From Loxodes magnus (taxonomy: Eukaryota; Ciliophora; Karyorelictea; Loxodida; Loxodidae): a DNA stretch of 64,000 bases. The stretch is taken from contig CAMPDV010001963.1 of assembly GCA_946699065.1 (NCBI GenBank), positions 1-64,000 on the forward strand. Direction: 5' to 3'. Shown in pieces: positions 1 through 11,088 of the stretch. The notes beneath the pieces are model-generated. The model saw nothing but the letters and a program-made list of their open reading frames with translations, did no database searches and was not told the DNA's origin. The position numbers and the translations under genes are program-made. Numbering within the stretch: position 1 is the stretch's first letter; each line of letters starts with the position of its first letter.

Positions 1-1215
1 TATAAGCATCTATACAAGTTTATATTTAACCTCAATTAACCATTAATAGAAAATAAATATTATGGATAATATATAACTTTAAGATATTTAGATTCAAACC
101 TATTATAATAATTAAGTATTATAATCCTTAATAGATAAGTAATTTAACATTTCTATGTAGCTATTACTCAAATAATGATATAGAGCATTTAACTTAAATA
201 GATTTATTTATGGATATAAATCATTATTTAAATCCTATTTAAAACAATAGATAAAGACAAATCATTTTATTTTAATGGTTAAATCAAAATCTTTATTTTA
301 TCATTTATTAATCTTTTATATAGAGAAAGTCTATTACAGGGCTAAAGTAGATGCTTTATCTTAATAAATTTTTTTAATTATTGGCTTTCATGACTATCTC
401 TAAGAATTATATAAGCTAAATTAAGATTATATTTTTAATTTTAGCTTGCAATTAATAAGATAAAAGTGTGGTAAAAAGAGTTACTTTTTCAATTATGTGT
501 TATAGATGTAGTTATTTTAAAGTAATTTTAAAATTAAATTAGGTTTATATATTCATTTGCAAAGCTTATTTGCATAGTTTCTTAGAAATTATTTAAAAAC
601 TAATATAAATCATTTAGATTAAAATTAAGCAAAGAAACTAAAAAGTAAACTTAATAAATATTGCACTACAAGCAATCTTCATATAAAGGAGAAGTATTTA
701 CTTAAGAGATATCTTCTAGAAATTCTGACATTCAAATTATCTAATTTCTTGATTAAGCCGCTACATTACTACATATTATAAATATAACTATAAAATTCCT
801 CTGAAAAGGTATAATATAAAATATTTAAAAAATTAAGATAATAATAATTAGATATATAATCTAATTTGCTAATAAGAGTTAAATTAGAATAGGATACTAA
901 TATATTAATTTAAGAATAAATTAACTACTATATCTTGCTAAATTAACCTTAACAAAATATTTATTTTATAGTTATTGCATAACTTTAGGTTTTACTTCAT
1001 TCAATTTTAATTATAGATATAAGTTATAAATATTTTAAATAAATAATAAATTTATAACTAACTACTAAATTATCTTTATTATGAAATTTTATAAATTATA
1101 AAGCTTTCTAAACTTATAAATAATAGAAATGTATTGCTATTTAATATTATAGCTAATATTAAAATCTTAATATAAACTATCTAAATATACATCTTTCATA
1201 TAATTTATTAAAAAA
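1..1215. other. AT-rich intergenic sequence
   Basis: No gene recognised. At about 500 the sequence keeps the right-hand edge of a block that in copy 2 carries an extra tRNA-Tyr (22,247), so part of that block may have been lost here. Confidence 0.6.
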
Positions 1216-1286
1216 TTGTCCCACCGAGACTCGAACTCGGATTGTTGGATTTAGAGTCCAAAGTGCTACCATTACACCATAGGACC
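1216..1286 (-). tRNA. tRNA-Gln, anticodon CUA (reads UAG)
   Basis: Read on the minus strand this is a 71-nt cloverleaf. The acceptor 5' strand is GGTCCTA, the D arm contains GTGTAATGGTAGCAC, the anticodon stem is TTGGA/TCCAA, the loop is CTCTAAA and the T arm is CCGAG-TTCGAGT-CTCGG. Positions 34-36 are CUA, which pairs with UAG. This agrees with UAG being read as Gln in the genes here, and the loop matches the UAG-reading tRNA-Gln known from Tetrahymena. An oligo-T tract follows the 3' end. Oddity: position 72 is A opposite G1, so the first acceptor pair is mismatched, unlike copy 2 where it is G-C. The discriminator is A. Confidence 0.93.
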
Positions 1287-1626
1287 TCGTAATTTTATAT
1301 CTCAAAAAAATGAATAAAACAATCAAATAAATTTCCTAGCGTTTGATTTTAAATGATTTAAACTCTTTAACTTAAAAATTTGCATGTCTTTAATTATTTT
1401 AACTAAGCAAATAACTTTAATTTAAATTATTTTTAACTTTCTTAGTGTTTATGCTATCTATCCATATTTTCTTTTAAGAGTTTTAGATATTATTTTGCTT
1501 GTTATATTTATATTTAAATCATAAATTTTAGTTATGTTTCTATTATGTTTTTTAATTACTTAGATCAAATAATTTTTCTTATAAATCTTGCTTATAACTT
1601 TTCTCTAGATTAAATAATTATTGCTT

Positions 1627-2032
1627 AACTTCGGATTACAAGGTTTTCTTTTAGTAATAATTTATAAAATGACAAAAAGTATAATTATCTTTTTCTAAGT
1701 ATCTATAGTTACTTTTATAATTCCTATAACTCTTTTATGAATTATTAGTAAAAGTGACTTACATTTATTATTAAATATATCTATTAAATTGTGCTGCTTC
1801 ATGCTCTTGCTAATAAATTTTATTGAGGGAGTATATTACTCCTTCAATTCTTATTTTATAAAGTTTCCCTTATTATTTTCTATCAATAAGTTTCAAACAT
1901 TTTAATTATTCTTAGTTGAAAAATTTCTTCTATTTTTCATAATCTTATAGGAGCATCAGACTCTCTATTAGATTCATTATTTTAAAGTAATTCTCAGATA
2001 TTGTTTACAGTTATCTATTTGGTTTCTTCTAT
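1627..2032 (-). pseudogene. N-terminal fragment of the kinase-kelch gene, decayed
   Basis: This stretch aligns base by base with the first ~135 codons of the kinase gene at 44,446-46,372, for example the segments encoding the DIWELL and APIRLW regions. The initiator ATG is ATA here and a frameshift separates the segment encoding APIRLW from the glycine-loop segment. No catalytic loop or kelch part is present nearby. It is a truncated, non-functional duplicate. A Trp codon that is TGG in the intact gene (APIRLW) is TGA here, which is compatible with TGA as Trp although a pseudogene base change proves little. Confidence 0.82.
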
Positions 2033-5000
2033 ATTAACTAAGATTTGTAGCTTAAATAATTTTATATCAATCTTGCTATTATTTTTATTCCTCCATACCT
2101 TTAAACTATTACTTATCTCTCTTTTATATTTCATTTTTTATTTTCCCTTAAGTTCTTCTAAGAAATAGAAGGCATATTAGATATTACTAAAAATTAAAAA
2201 ATATACTAAGAATAGATCCAAGCGATGACTAATAATATAAGGATAAAAGTAGTAATAAGTGTAAGATTTAAAGGAGATAGTAAAATAATAAAAGCTCCTA
2301 ATCTATATTATAATTGTGTTTATAGTGAGATGCTTTAAATTATACTGCATACATTAAATAAAGATAAGCATGATGTATATAACTAGATAACCTTTAAATA
2401 TAATAGATTATATAAAGCTATCATTACTTTTTAGTTAGGTAGTTAATAAAAAGATTAATAATTCTGGTAAAAATGGTTATAAAGTACATTTATTAAAAGG
2501 TTATTTATATCTGCAATGCATCTATAGACTAATAATAGTTGTTTAGCTCTTAATAGATATTGAGATTTAAATATCTATGTAACTACTTGATTAAACTAGT
2601 TAAATGTAGATAAAGAAAAGCTATTAAAATATTAAAGATTATTAACTTAGCTTTATCATTAATTAATTAAGGGTTAATTTAATAGTTCATATAATACATA
2701 TATAAGCTAATACCTTAATAATCAATTATGCATTATTATAACTATAAAAAGGAGATATTCAACTATAGCTAAGCTTTATTAGTTTTAAGAGAAAAATATT
2801 TAATTATGACTAAACAAAGTTAAGACTGCTTATTGTCTATTTTATTAAGAATATTAACTAAGAGCTTGGGATTTGGATCTAAGTTATAAAATGTAAAAGT
2901 TAAATTTAGTCTAATTAATAAAATAATCACTTAAGTAATTAAATCTAATATAAGCTTTAATAAGAACTATTTAAATACAATTTAACAGTGTAAAGGTATC
3001 TTCAGTTAGTTATTTACTTAGAAATAGCTTTAATATAATTGGTTAATAATGAGAAAATAAATTATACCAAATAGCTATTTAAAGTATTGCTAAATTTATT
3101 ATATTATTAATTTTAATGTTTATCATATATAGCTTCTATCTATTCTAAGAGTATATTATATTAGATAGAGAACCTTGATAGAATTCCTATGTTCAATAGA
3201 TTATTCTGCTTTAATGCAGAATATAGTGATATAATTTATTTTTATATTCTTTATATCAGCATAATGTTTAAGTCCATAGCCTTTTAACTACATAAGTTTA
3301 TATTAAATTAACTTCTTTATTAATTAAACTAATAGCTCTAAATAACAATAGCTATTAAAGATTTAATAAAGCCTTAATATCTAAATGAAATGCTTTACTA
3401 TTGATTTAACTCTAAGAATGTAATTTTATATAGTATATGGATTATTTATCTCTACATAGCAAATAGTCTCTCCTTATATCTTTAACTCTATAAATCATTA
3501 AATATACTAAATGTACTTCTAACTTCATAACTTATTAGTCTTTATATAAAGCTAAAGAAATTATCAAGTAGTTAGTTATCAAACTATTTAAGTCTAAATT
3601 CAATTTTTTCAAGGGTAACCAATAAAATTCTATTACATGGATAAAGAAACTCAAAACAGTTAGCATTATTTTCCTTTAAATTGGCCTTTGATAGAGAAGT
3701 ATTATTTATATAAAGGGGAATAGAAGATAGCATTTAACTAATTAAATTAGAATTCATAAGTTTAGAATTTCTTTTGCTTTATTAATTTAAATCTAATATT
3801 TATACCTTTATTTAAGGGAAATTATGAGATTTAATTATAATTATTAAAATGAAAGTTGAAAGAGTTAAAAATTTGCTAGGAGTAAAGAATAATACACTAA
3901 GCAGGTAATCTTGGAAAGGTGTTGGGAGTTGAAGCAATATAGGGGAAAGAATAAGTTCATAATAACTAAAATTAATTAAGAGGCCTCAAAAGGCTAAGAA
4001 CAAATTAAGATGATTTTAGAACTTACTTAAATGAAAATAGCAAGTTCTGGTGATCGATATAAGCTGAGTTTTCTATAATATAATAGAGCTAAAATGTGTA
4101 TCTAATAGAAGAGGCACATTAGTTAGATGGAAGCATTTAAAACTTTTAAGGCTAAATATGCGAGAAATAATATAAAAATAAAAAAACCTACAGCTAGCAT
4201 ATTTAGCTATTTATATTAATAAGCAAGGAAATATTGCTAACTAATAAAAATTAGAAAGCTTATAACTTTAAATAGAAATAGCATTGGTTAAAAATAAAAA
4301 AAACATAAATTTGTTTTAATTTAAAAAAGAGTTAGATAGAGCATCCTCAAGATGGAACTAAAGTAAATCCAAGGACCAAAATTAAAATCTTGCTTTTAGG
4401 TTAGAATAATACAAAGATCACTACTTTTGTTTCTAATATATTTGCAAAGTAATTTTAATCCATAAATCTAAAAGTATAAAGAAATTTAGCTTATTTATTC
4501 CTTTATTATTTAACCAATAATTACATGAAGTACACATATATAAATTATAAAAAACCCAATCCATCAAAGATAAATAAGTGCATTAGAATTTTATTGAGAT
4601 AACTAAAAATAATCAAATAAATAAGAAAATAGAAAATAGTATCTCATGGTAAAAACGAAATGAAAGTATCTCAATACTTATAATATAAATATTATATTTA
4701 ATGCTAAGTGCTACTCTTATATAACTTAAGTTGTAATATAAATTAAATCATTCTAAGAAAAAAAAGTTATTGCTTCGTATGTTGCAAAAGGGGAAAGATA
4801 ATAATAAAGAGCTGAGAAATTCTAGCATTATAATTCGTCAATTTTTAATTAAAGTCTTTTTATTAATTAAGTATAAAAGCATTAGTTATATATCTATACT
4901 AATGGAAATTAATAATAAATAAGAACTAAATTTTATAAGTTTAATTATAAGAAACAACTATATAGTTATAAATTAACACTATGCATTTGAAATAATAAAA

Positions 5001-6890
5001 AGAGCTAAGCATAAAATAGTGTATGCAATTAGATTAAACTAAATAATAATCAGTTAAAAAATGTAAAGCTGCTAGAATAATAAAAGAAAGAATTTTAAGT
5101 GAAATAAATTAAATATATGATATCAACATTTATATAAGTTCTATACCCAAAAAATAAATGTTTATCTCAAATATTTCTTAAATTTTAATTTATCAAGCAA
5201 GTGCTTGTATCTATAATGAATTTTATAATTTAAAGGTATGAAAAGTTTATCAACTATTTATAAATTGAGCCTTTGTTGTTAACTACTTTATCGTGGAGTT
5301 AGTGAAATAATTAAAATAAGGTAGATAAAATATTTTAATTTTAGCCTATTATTATGATTTTATCTTTTTCTACTTCTAAGAAAAATTTAATTTTTTTTTA
5401 AATTAATAGAAGAAATCTATTAAAGACTTAACGAAAGTAAGCTAATTTACTATAAAAGACTAGAGTATTTAAATTTAATATAATAATTAAAAATTAATAA
5501 AAGCTAATTATTTTAATATAGCCATTTATTCTATCTAAATAAAATTTAAATGTAGCTAAGTTTTGTTTATATAAGCATGCTTAATCATTAGAATAAAATC
5601 AATATAATGCTAAGATTTAACCAATTTAATTTAAAATAAAACTTTTTAAGTGCTATTAATGAGTTTTAAATAAAAGCTAATTATTGTTATAATGTAATTA
5701 GACTCTATTAATTTTCTTGCTAATAATTAAATTGTATTGGCATATTTATTCTAATTTTAATATTTCTTTACAAGGTTGCTTATTTTATATTTATTACTTA
5801 TACTTATACTTATACTTATACTTTTATTTTATAATATAAATCCTTCTATCTAGTTACCAATTATATGAAATGCTTTGGCATACTCATATACAGAAGGTTG
5901 TATTTATTGGAATTTATCAGTTTTATTATAATTTTAGAATGTAATAAAAGTATTTTAGGATTATATATACTTATTTATATTTTGCATTTATGGAATAGCT
6001 TCAACATAAGTTTTTTGAGAAAACTTAATATCTTTACATCTAATATACCATTTCAGAAAATCTCTTTAATTTTATTAAGCTTTAATACTTTTATACGATA
6101 TAAATAAGGATAGAAGCTATAAAACTAAGAATATAAACTAAAGGTAAAAATAGTTAAGAAGCTAGTAAATAATACTTCCAGTTCTAATTAATAAATGGCT
6201 TAGATATTATAAATATTTTAGTTATAATCTAAACTAAAGATACCAAAAGCTAAGAGTAAAGATATATTATTTTATTATTATTACTAGTCAGTCATTTCTC
6301 AATTGTAGAATAAGCTTAAATTTTAATTTACAGACATATCTCAGATTAAATAAATAAGTAAAATATCCAATTTTAAGTTTTATTTTTAGAAGAAGGCTAA
6401 AATAGAATGTTACCTAGGTATAAATGATATAAGGAATTAATGCTAAGAATTAGATTTAGTGAAACTAGAATTTTAAGAGATATATAAATTAAAATTTTCT
6501 AATTAGAGAGATAAAGCTTTATGTAAAAATAGCCTAAATAATAATAATTAGTTAGCAGTTAATAGAGATATTAGCTTTATCTTAATTACTTTAAATAAAA
6601 TTTTAAACAGTAAATAGTAATAAAGTTATTATATAAAAGAGCTTAAAAGAGAGAAACATTTTGGTTATATATCTACTAAGTTAATTACACATTTTAAAAT
6701 TAAGGCTTTTTCTTCAATCAATTTATTAAAACTCTTTTTATTAATATAACTTAAAATCGAAGCTTTAGTTCTTAAGATTTGCTAATAAATACACTTAAGA
6801 AAAAATTGAAGTAACTAAATAAAAGGGAAAAATTGATAAAAGCTATAAAAATTAAAATTTAAGGTAAATATACATTTAATTAAGCGCAGA
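2033..6890. other. Long AT-rich region without a recognisable gene
   Basis: Almost five kilobases with no motif I can name. The stretch about 3,840-4,190 is less AT-rich and can be read on the plus strand as a basic, Trp-containing peptide, but other frames look equally acceptable, so I make no gene call. A spurious TAA/TAG-free frame lies at 5,865-6,107. Confidence 0.5.
5796..5820 (+). repeat. ACTTAT hexamer microsatellite
   Basis: Four ACTTAT units in a row plus a partial unit. The corresponding site in copy 2 (around 27,840) is shorter and interrupted, so the locus has changed since the duplication. Confidence 0.8.
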
Positions 6891-7600
6891 TCATTTAAAG
6901 AGATAACCACCCAACTAAGCTAAGCAAAATCCTAATAAGAATATGAAAACTGCTACTAAAACTTTCTATCCTTTCTTACTTTCGTCTTTGCCTTCTTGAT
7001 TCTTCATTTTATCAATTTCTATTATTTTTTAATTTCTCTTTCTCTTGCAGTTCGTTTTCTAGCAAAAACCATAGTCATATTGGGAATAAATTTCTGAATA
7101 AGTTGAGGAAAAATTAAACAAAGATTGAGAATGTAGTAAGATTTTTTATTAACTAAGGTAGTTTAGGCTAATTAATTTTCTATATTAGATGCATATGATA
7201 TTTCTCTTATTTTTCTTAGTTTAAACTTTAATTTATTTTAGAATATTCTAGAGTTTTCTTTTCTACTTGGAGAATTTCTGTACTTCTACAATAAAACAGA
7301 TTTCTTATGCTCTATTTCCTCGTTAGATATAATACTGCTAGCACTTATAGGACTAATAGGACTAATAGGACTAATTGGACTACTTTCATTGTTAGTTTTA
7401 CAAAAATTACCAGAACTATTACTTTCTAGCTCTACTAGGGGATAAAAAGATGGTTCTTAAATATTTTTTTATTGCAACGTTGGACTAGAAGAATTGTTTT
7501 ATTCTAAAGGAATAAATTAAGGTTGATTTATGTAGGGACTTGTTTCTTGAGGAATGAGTTATAGAGAGCATTAATAATTATAATATAGTTTAAATAAATG
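6891..7600 (-). CDS. Ser-Pro-Ile repeat protein with C-terminal membrane anchor (copy 1)
   Basis: On the minus strand a Ser/Pro/Asn-rich segment contains four consecutive Ser-Pro-Ile units (7,350-7,376 plus a divergent unit) followed by a basic region. After one change of reading frame, which I attribute to an unplaced short intron, the 3' end encodes a charged stretch and then a hydrophobic helix (VLVAVFIFLLGFCLAQLGG) and stops at TGA (6,891-6,893) four residues later, as in a tail-anchored protein. The start is not determined; 7,600 is approximate. The family is unknown to me. The frame choice around the repeats rests on the sensible composition of flanking sequence, so confidence is moderate. 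The nearest gene is far away and no operon is implied. Confidence 0.45.
7350..7376 (+). repeat. GGACTAATA 9-bp minisatellite, 3 units
   Basis: Three units; on the minus strand each encodes Ile-Ser-Pro. The same array has 25 units in copy 2 (29,385-29,609). Confidence 0.95.
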
Positions 7601-9035
7601 GTTTAGAATTATGTTAATAATCTAATAAAGTTAAGTTTAATATGGTTTGGCATCTAAGAAGAAAGCTATATGAGTGTAAATATTTTGGGTTTGTAAGTGA
7701 ATTATTAAAGATGGTAGTAGCAATTTAATGAAGTTATATAGTTAGATGTATTTTTAATGACTATAAATTAATAAATATGGTATAATTTTTTAGTATCATT
7801 AACTTAAATTCCTTAGCTAAAAGGTTTGTAAGGTTTTAAATAATGAAAGCAATATTTTAATAAAATTTGTATTGATTACTGAAGGAAATAATTAAGTATT
7901 AATGAACTTATAATTATTATATGATACAAGCAAATGAATGCTAGAATATCAGTATCAATACATCGTACTATCTTATAGTTTTATGTTCCTATATTATTAA
8001 AATATATAAGCTTATCATTTAAAAGTTAGATTAAAGGAAAATCAACTATACTTATAAGTTCTTTAAGATAATTAAGAAAATATATGTAAACTGATTTCAT
8101 CATTTAAGTAATAAGTTAAAGTCTTTTCTAAATTACTATACTTTGCTAAGGCTATATTCAAAGTATTAGTAACTAACTATAAAAACAATCCAACAAAAAG
8201 AAACCTAAAAATCATTTTCTCATTTAAACAGCAATTCATAGTTCTCAAAATAGAGAAGCGTTGATGACATTGTATTCAGTTTTAGTAAATTAGAATGAGA
8301 TTAAAATAACTAGAAATAATTACCATAGCCTTTAGATATCTGCTTTAAAGAGCTTAATTATTATGATTTAATGCTCTAAGCTAGATTAAACTTAAAATGT
8401 TTACTTTATTTAAATCTAAGTCTTAAATATAACTATAATGCTAACAAGAAATTATTATATCAACGATAATTCAATTAAAACATATCAAGTATTCTAAGAA
8501 ATCTCTTTAAAGACTTTATTAAATTCACTGCTATTCAATCAATTACTTCTAAATAAATATCCATCTCGTTAAACTTAAAATCTAAAATAGGTAATTGTGA
8601 TAGAGTTAATATCAACCATCTTGTACTTTAATAGTATTTGAAGGTAAAGCTTTGTATATTAAAAATTATATTAATGAACCTTTATTAAGTAATTTTATAT
8701 TTCTATAAACAAGAACCAAACCTATGGCATAAGATGCTACTTAGATCAATCTAGTTATTAGGATATAAGTTATTACTTAAAATTTCAGACAATAAATATA
8801 AATATAGGATTGTACCTTTTCTCTTAAATCTGCTACTATAAAATACTTATTGCCCAACTAAAGTATATGCTACCTTAAAATATTTTAGACATTATTGGTT
8901 TTCAAGTTTATTAAACTTAGTAGTATACAGAGATAAAATAAAGGCAAACAAAAATTTAAGTGTGTAATATATAAAAAGTCATTTTATCTAGATAAGCTAA
9001 AACATTTTTAATAAGTAACTTAGATAAATAATAAA
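7601..9035. other. AT-rich intergenic sequence
   Basis: No gene recognised on either strand. The 5' end of the SPI-repeat gene may extend into its left part. Confidence 0.5.
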
Positions 9036-9119
9036 CCGGCAATAGCTCAGCTGGAAGAGCATGAGACTGTAGAATTAGTGGAAATCTCAGGGTCCTCGGT
9101 TCAATCCCGAGTTGCCGGA
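9036..9119 (+). tRNA. tRNA-Tyr, anticodon GUA, with 11-nt intron
   Basis: The acceptor CCGGCAA pairs with TTGCCGG (9,112-9,118) and the discriminator is A. C1-G72 is the eukaryotic Tyr identity pair. The anticodon stem is TGAGA/TCTCA, GTA lies at 9,069-9,071 and G37 at 9,072. An 11-nt intron (9,073-9,083) sits in the canonical place directly after position 37, leaving a 73-nt mature tRNA. TTTT follows the 3' end. The antisense reading ...QLGIEPRT... is a shadow of the tRNA. Confidence 0.96.
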
Positions 9120-9192
9120 TTTTGATATTTAAACACATAAAAAATAAAATAATAGAAACTAATTATGACAACTAAACGTTTAAGATACCTCT

Positions 9193-9251
9193 ATCTATAT
9201 TAATAAAGCATTTAGATATAGCTTAGATAAACAAGGTTTATTAATATAGAT
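9193..9251. repeat. Inverted repeat (hairpin) downstream of tRNA-Tyr
   Basis: Perfect 15-bp arms, ATCTATATTAATAAA at 9,193-9,207 and its complement at 9,237-9,251, separated by 29 nt. The same structure occurs at 31,428-31,486, and a diverged form follows the third tRNA-Tyr near 22,390-22,490. Function unknown; it moves with the tRNA. Confidence 0.75.
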
Positions 9252-11088
9252 GGGGCTATTTTATAGTAATCTTTAAATCCAATTACATTTATAACTTAAA
9301 TTGAAAAACTGAATAGTATACTTTCTTAGATATCTCATAAAGTATTTTATAAATTGTTTCATTTTAAAATAAAATAAAGTGACTAGAAAGCAAATTAACT
9401 ATATTAGAATCAATAAAGCTTTAAACAATAATTAGATATCTAAAAATAAGTATTTAGTTATTATCTGTTAGAAGCTTTTATATCTTAATACATTAAGTTA
9501 TTAATAAGCGCTTAATTAGAATATTCCTTGGTGTCTAAGTTAAAGAATTAGTAGTTTACTAACTTACCAAAATAAAATAAAATAATAAGTTTCTAAAAGA
9601 AAGAAATTTTAAATATGATCCAAGAAAAAGTCTAAGAAATATGAGATAATTGATAATATAAGTACTAGATTACGGTATTGCTATATTTTGCAAGTTATTA
9701 TAAAATTTATTAGCGTAAGCAATATTGTAAGTTAAACTAAATGAATACTGTTTTTATTACTGATTTAAATCCTTCAATAGTTGAATGAAAAGCATTATTG
9801 ACCTTAAAAACTTTTTTGATTAATAGTTTATATGCTTGCTTAGTTATAATCTTCAAATACATAATTTATTCACTTAATTTTACATGAAATATTGAAGAAA
9901 AAATTATTTACATAATCTTGCTAAAATAGCTATTATGGAATCAAATAAATGCTGAATAAATTAATTAAATGATCTCCTTACATATAGTAATAAAATACCT
10001 GCTTTATAGAAATATTTTAGATAAGCTTGCAATCCTTAATTTAGGATTAAGTATACACATTAAAATTATAAATCAACAAGTATGTTATTAAACTTTCATT
10101 TTTTCCTACTAAGAATCATATTAATTTATACCCATATATCTAAAATGCTATTTCTATATGGTTCGTCAATCTTTTAATAATCTGGTTAATATAAACAAGT
10201 TTTAAAGAAAAGAATATTATAAAACTTAGTAATGAACTAACTACTTCAAAATTTCTTATTTCACTAACCAAACATTTTCCAATAAAAAATCACTAATTTA
10301 TCTAGAATATAGATATAAGATAGAAATATACTTATATATTCTAAATTTTATTATTGAAAGATAATAGATACATATATACCTCACTTTTATTTTCCTTTTA
10401 TACTACTAACCAAATTTCTAAATGTTCTTAAAACCTTTTTCTTAGCTTTAGTTAGAATAGGCTGAAGTATATCAATGAATTTTTAATTCTAATTTAAATT
10501 ATAAATAATTAAGCTAGATCTAATATTAGTACTTATCCTCTCTTATCTTTCTCTCGATATTTATTAGTATTTTATATAGTGAGAGAAGTGACAAATTGCT
10601 GAAGGAATTAGATTTTAAGAAGTGAAGTAGAGAAAATAGGAGTCAGGAGTAGAAAAGATATTAGTTAGGGATTAGTTTCTAATAGAAGATACATTTTTGA
10701 ATGTAACTTGACTGGATAATTAAGACTTAGTAATTGATATTACTTAATCAAGGATTTTGTCTCTTAGGATATCAAAAGAGGATAGTAAAAGGAAAATAGT
10801 TCTAGTGGTTGTAGGTAGTAAAAGTATAGAAGCTTATGGAATTACATAACTTTTACAGATCCTGAGTATACTAAAGAAGTAGAGACAATTTTTATCTTGC
10901 TACGTATTATAATTGGAGAAGAATAGAAATTTTATAGAGTTATTAATTATATCCTATTCTAGAAAAACTTTTGTAAATGCTCAAGTTGAAATACTTAATT
11001 TATTAACTAATCAATATAAAGGAAAATAACTCTTACTTTGGAGATATACTAAAAATCTAAGGCCTAAGCATTTTCATGCTTTATATTA
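9252..11088. other. AT-rich intergenic; right end may be the 5' part of the next gene
   Basis: No gene recognised to about 10,580. From about 10,600 the base composition is less AT-rich and the frame of the downstream membrane-protein candidate continues open upstream to here, so its first exon may begin before 11,089. Confidence 0.4.

Noticed and set aside
3840..4190. Possible Myb-like peptide on the plus strand
   Set aside because: Trp spacing was suggestive, but other frames of the same stretch look equally protein-like and no second repeat follows.
5865..6107. 80-codon plus-strand frame
   Set aside because: Copy 2 has TTA changed to TAA and other changes without any protein motif; in this code such a frame is not evidence of a gene.
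8956..9138. Minus-strand frame containing RQLGIEPRT (also at 31,191-31,373)
   Set aside because: Antisense shadow of tRNA-Tyr; this reading appears wherever such a tRNA is translated backwards.
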